Source: Rotaria sordida
Taxonomy: Eukaryota; Rotifera; Eurotatoria; Philodinida; Philodinidae
DNA length: 64,000 nt
NCBI GenBank assembly: GCA_905250125.1
Contig: CAJNOL010000575.1
Coordinates: forward strand, 1-64,000
Direction of reading: 5' to 3'
This document shows, piece after piece, positions 59,701 to 64,000 of this stretch. Each line of letters begins with the position of its first letter. Positions within the stretch are counted from its first letter, which is position 1. Both the position numbers and the translations under genes were made by a program. The notes under the pieces were generated by a model, which ran no database searches, was not told the origin of the DNA, and saw nothing but the letters and a program-made list of their open reading frames with translations.

Positions 59701-61907
59701 GTAATTATTAAGAGTTAATACTTAAAATTCGTATCGTAGATAGAGGAGAATTAGAATAAGATTTTGCTAAAACGAAAGAGTTTCCATCTCTCTCAAGCCA
59801 GTAATTATAACCATGTCATGGCAAATGAAGTGAAACGTTTATATCTCACAAATCATTCAGAAAAAGAGGCATAAACTTCTAAGATGATCAGCATTTAGTA
59901 ATAATAATGATCATACAAATTTAGGAGTTCCTTACTATCATAGTCAAGCAGTAGTACTTAATATGTTAAGTGAGCCTATTAGAGCGCGCCAAATCCTAGT
60001 TCCACCATAAATTTTTTTCTGAAAAGAAAAAACGCCAATAGCTTCTATGTAGAATAACCTTTTGGGTTAATTTTTAAATTGCGAGCTAAACTAATAACAT
60101 CTTAATCAGTAGCAGTCGTTTCAAGGATATCTACTTATCATAGTTGTTTATTCTGCTTGTTTCCTTATTCGATTATTCAGGTCAACTTATATAAAGGCTT
60201 TATAAAAACAAATCAGTTTCGATATGAGCAATGATCTGAAACATTAAAAAAAATAACATCATTCGATTCATCGGATAAAAATCAATATTTCACTAAATTT
60301 TTGAAAATTCTATGATGTAGTCTTCATCATTTTTTTTTTCGTATTGCATTCGAATGATATGTCATATATAAAAATGACAACCTGATTGTCTAGACTAATT
60401 AGGTTAAGCTGTTCATTCATAATGCTTTGTTTTTTGAGCCTAATAAAGTCATGAAACTCAGTTCAATTTGATACGAATCATCATGCTCATGTTTTCTCTT
60501 CCTCTTATTAAAAGCTGTAAGTCATCAGGAGATATCGGTCTCGACTTATTAGATTGCTAACCGAGTATTCAGAAGTATGGTGTCGGCATAAAAAATTTTT
60601 AAAATAATAAATACACGAGATATTTTCATTACTACAAGTAACTTTCCACTTTGTTCCAAACTCCATTGCTAGCAACTTTGTCAGTTTTATTAACATCTAT
60701 TAAAATCGACCATGCTTTTTCGAATAAACTTTACTAACATGATACATAGTGAAAAAGTAGCAAAATAACTTTGCTTATTTTACATAAAACAAGTGAGACT
60801 TATCAAGTAATAATACACCGCAAGGGTAAATGAATATCAAAATTACCAAGAAAAATCAGATATAAACTTTTTTTAAATACCATTTTTTATTTTCATCTTG
60901 TCTTAAGTCATATCTTTTCAATATGCAATATCTAGCGTCATAAGCCGTCATAGTTGCATGACTACGTTGTGTCTATTAGTCCTGGATCACGCGTTCGATA
61001 GCAATGCTGACGACGTTGTGACATACACCTGTTCTTGTACCTAGTATGTGGGGGAGCTTAAACACTTCAGTTCAAGCACTCTGCACCAGACCGATCTTCT
61101 GTTCAGAGCTACAGCTACTCATAGTTGTAGATAAGATATCGGGTTATTGAATCTGTCGTTTGGTAACACTCCATACCACAGGGTAGCTGGAAAGCAAGAG
61201 TGCTCTTCTTGCCTTCTTCATGACGTTGTAACATTCATGTCACTTTCCACCATAATAATAAAACATCTTTAATATATGGTTTTTTTTTAATTAAATGATA
61301 AAAAAAGAGAACAATTTAGACTTGTCTAATCATCTGTTAGTTTTTTGTATATGATCCTATTTGTGATAAGAACAAAAATGAACATCTTATGTTTCTGTAA
61401 AATCAGTCTACATTTTTTTTTCTGTGACATGAATGAAATACAAAATTAGATGATCTTTTTATAGACACATTTTTGCGTCATTTGTGATATTAAGATGTAT
61501 TCGTGCATTAAATAAAATTGTAAATGCTCATTAAAAAAGTCAAACGCAATTTCTCCGATGCAGTTTTATTGATATAACAAAGTTAAATCATAAAAGCATA
61601 CTACTATACTTGTTCTGTTTAGATAAATTGCACCAGATAAATGTTGTATAAATAGTACTATATTAAAAATTACATGATTCATTGGTACTTAACGTTTCAA
61701 TTGTGTAACTAATTCAGAAATAAAACTTTTCAAGGAATCATTTGAATTATAAACAATATTATCCGATTATAGAATGTTGAACGATACACGTAAAAATTTA
61801 AATTTGTAAAAAGAAAAAAACAAATAAGTTTCATAAAATTCTCTTCAATTGTGTGTGTATACATAGATGACGAATAGATTTATCTTAAATTTCTTTTTTT
61901 CTTGTAG
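56703..61907. other. intergenic or long-intron region, nothing recognised
   Basis: AT-rich, no convincing frames. A GC-richer patch at about 60,950-61,245 contains GACGTTGTGACATAC (61,012) and GACGTTGTAACATTC (61,222) as imperfect direct repeats around a 200-bp block, possibly a SINE-like insert; TTCGATAGC near 60,995 is only weakly like a tRNA B box. Confidence 0.4.
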
Positions 61908-62146
61908 ATTCAAATACGTATATCGAGAGATGTAAGCCGATGTTTAAATTGGTGGTGATGGTTGACAGTTTTCGAAAATTGTTAAAAACTTTTCTTAATT
62001 CTGAGAAGTTTTCAAATAGAAAAGAAAGGAAAAACGATAGAAACCATAAGAATAAAAACATTCAGGCAAAAAAAACATCTCAAATCATGTTCCTTCGCAT
62101 GAATAATTTGCAAGAATTATTTGTGACAATGGCTGAAACAATTTAG
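61908..62146 (+). CDS. candidate terminal exon, unrecognised
   Basis: A strong polypyrimidine tract and TAG (TTCTTTTTTTCTTGTAG, acceptor ending at 61,907) lead into an open frame from 61,910 to the TAG at 62,144-62,146. It reads through SNTYIERCKPMFKLVV to a Lys/Asn-rich stretch and ends NLQELFVTMAETI. The upstream partner exon was not found; the frame may be fortuitous. Confidence 0.25.
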
Positions 62147-64000
62147 CTAATTGACTTATGTCTCTATGTTTATCTTTGTCTCGTTTGTCCTTTCATAATT
62201 TAGCTTTTTTTTTTCTATTGAGCTACCTTTTTTTTTATTGAGTTCATTTAACATAAGTGAGTATTTGCTGTTTTTATATAAATGTTATCTAGAAGATATA
62301 AAGTCTTCAATGACTTGTGTATTATATGGACATATAGATTATCGAAATTTTAAGCTATGTTGAAGTTTTGATGATTTTCTTCTTTAATCAGCTTTAAAGA
62401 GCTTGATTTATGTTTCGATGTTTAATAATAATTTCTAAAGAAGTAAGTATTATTTTCGAGAAGATCTTGAATAGACAGTCTAATCAGATTGAAAGCAAAA
62501 GTATGTAAACAAAAGACAGTAGATTAAATATAGTTTTCTAAAATGATCAAAAACAACTTTATTCTGAGTTTATTTTCAAGACTATCTGAATATGCCAACA
62601 TTAACATAAATATTTCATATCTATGAGTGATAGAACAAATATTAAAAGACTTTAAAGTTCATTCTAGTTTGCTTTTTCTTTTTTTTCACTTCTCTTTCTC
62701 AATAGCCTACATCATTATCTTCATATAATATTGTCCTATCTAATACACATCTAAGATGTGCATAAGCTAGGTTGCAAATATTTAAAAAAAAACAGAAACA
62801 TTTAATCTTTATGCTAATGCTCTTCATACATCAAATAACCACTTACAAAGAAAAAAACCTATGATGTGGAATGAGCTCGTTGTGTGAAGATAAAATAGTA
62901 TTTCCATTTTTTTGCTTCTTTTATCTTCATATAATATCTAATTTTGAGTATATAGCAAGCGTGCTGACACGCATGTATTTTTAATTGTGTATTGAAGCGT
63001 ATAGTTTCGTGTGGAAAAAACAATTAAAACTAATGTCCATTTTTAAAAAAAAGGCATACGTGAATTCTTTTAATAACTTTTGATGAAAACATGATAGAGA
63101 CTTGCGATTATCACCTTCGGAAAGAGAAGATGGAGACACATCAAATCATATACGATAGATTTTGTTGATCTAGTTTTTTTATGCTTTTCAATCGACCTTT
63201 TTGAGGAAAAAGTGTCCTCTGAGGTGATTACAGTAAACTTTCAATTATTAAGTGAGTATCCGAACCATCAATGAAAGATCTACAAAACTACGTAAGTCTC
63301 AAGTTTTTAGGTTTAATCATCCAGATTTCATAGGTATTCTAGTAAAAACTCTCAGTCGACTTCTCAAGCAATTACTGTGAAAAAAAATCATTTTCTCGCT
63401 TGTTTCTTATTTTATAAGAAACCATTTTTCGACATTTTTTTTTAGAAAACTGATTAAAAAGAATCTTCAGAAAACATTTTACGGGAATCTATAATATATG
63501 ATTTTATGCATTTTCATCTCCTCTTTCATCCAGTAACAACTGAAGTAATCTATCTTATTTCTATCAAAAGTTATTCAAAAAATATCCATCCGCCTTTCTT
63601 TTTTGAAATGAGTATTAGTTGTCATTTTGTTTTTCCTTTCCATTTAATATTAATTACTGATATGCTACTTAATAAAGAATTATTTTTCTGTGTTATCCAG
63701 TCACACTTAATTGATATAATAATTTTCGATTTTCTTTAAAACTAAGCTCTTCATTAATTAAATTCAGTAAAGAAATGAAAAATAATTTAATGAAGTTTCT
63801 ATTTTACGACTTAAGATTAAAAGACTGTATGTATGCATGTGTGTTGTAATAATAGATGATGAAAAGAAATATGGCATGAGGAGAGAAAAAAGAAATTTCT
63901 TGTCAAAGATGTATCTTATTATATTTTTCTATAAGATTGTATTCATGTTGTTGACTACACATTTTTATCACACACTTGACTCCTTTGGCCATTGTGTTTC
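62147..64000. other. intergenic, nothing recognised
   Basis: AT-rich, no coding frame, tandem repeat or inverted repeat that I could support. Confidence 0.5.

Noticed and set aside
60950-61245. tRNA or tRNA-derived SINE
   Set aside because: Only a weak B-box-like TTCGATAGC; no A box at the right distance and no cloverleaf could be drawn.
1-64000. Spliced-leader RNA gene
   Set aside because: I scanned both strands for the bdelloid leader as I remember it and saw no copy; trans-splicing is inferred only from acceptor placement.

Overview
The window is nuclear DNA from an animal with a small, AT-rich, intron-containing genome. Genes have many exons split by introns of about 45-70 nt with GT..AG ends, UTRs are short and AATAAA signals sit close to stop codons. 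The protein set is metazoan and ciliated: a dynein-arm assembly factor, an NPC2 lipid carrier, a GTPBP1-type GTPase, an ankyrin/SOCS-box protein, METTL1 and TMEM144. Interstitial (TGTGGG)n-like tracts, which match the telomere unit reported for bdelloid rotifers, together with a very tight gene pair that looks trans-spliced, point to a bdelloid rotifer. That identification is an inference. A run of 10 N at 48,232-48,241 marks an assembly gap.

Layout. About 1-3.5 kb has no clear gene apart from a possible membrane-protein exon at the left edge. From 3.5 to 12.5 kb a 14-exon gene encodes an unrecognised 1,350-aa protein. It ends tail-to-tail with SPAG1 (16 exons, minus strand, 12.6-19.3 kb). 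SPAG1 is divergent from an NPC2-like secreted lipid carrier (19.8-20.5 kb), which is followed by a small protein with MDM1-like Tyr/Phe motifs (20.8-21.6 kb). GTPBP1 lies on the minus strand (24.3-27.3 kb). An ankyrin/SOCS-box gene and METTL1 are only 66 nt apart on the plus strand (31.0-33.3 kb) and look like a two-gene operon. TMEM144 is at 45.7-46.9 kb and a single-exon protein with a faint Nudix-like look at 55.9-56.7 kb. A 53-codon gene for a secreted peptide, with its own TATA box, lies on the minus strand at 37.7-37.8 kb. For seven multi-exon or single-exon gene models, the exon chains listed sum exactly to a multiple of three with open frames, which supports them internally.

The most striking feature is the repeat landscape. 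Most introns longer than about 450 nt consist largely of a long imperfect inverted repeat (a foldback), often with a younger short inverted-repeat element nested inside. The extreme case is at about 41.7-45.6 kb: a roughly 3.9-kb inverted structure whose arms are tandem copies of a ~178-bp satellite. The units run rightwards up to a 25-bp perfect palindrome at 44,115-44,139 and are inverted after it. Similar outer ends with CCAAT boxes flank it. Other arrays are a 92/93-bp repeat with an open 31-codon consensus (35.8-37.6 kb), a 129-bp repeat (52.2-52.7 kb), a ~156-bp repeat (54.5-55.0 kb) and C/A-rich minisatellites around 48 kb. A hAT-like element with an 8-bp target duplication and a TA-flanked element nested inside it lies at 53.5-54.2 kb.

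Working together: SPAG1, possibly the MDM1-motif protein and possibly the large unknown protein suggest cilium-related functions in one neighbourhood, but only SPAG1 is secure. METTL1 and GTPBP1 both act in tRNA/translation biology but are not adjacent. All coordinates were read by eye, and homology calls rest on remembered family features, not on searches.
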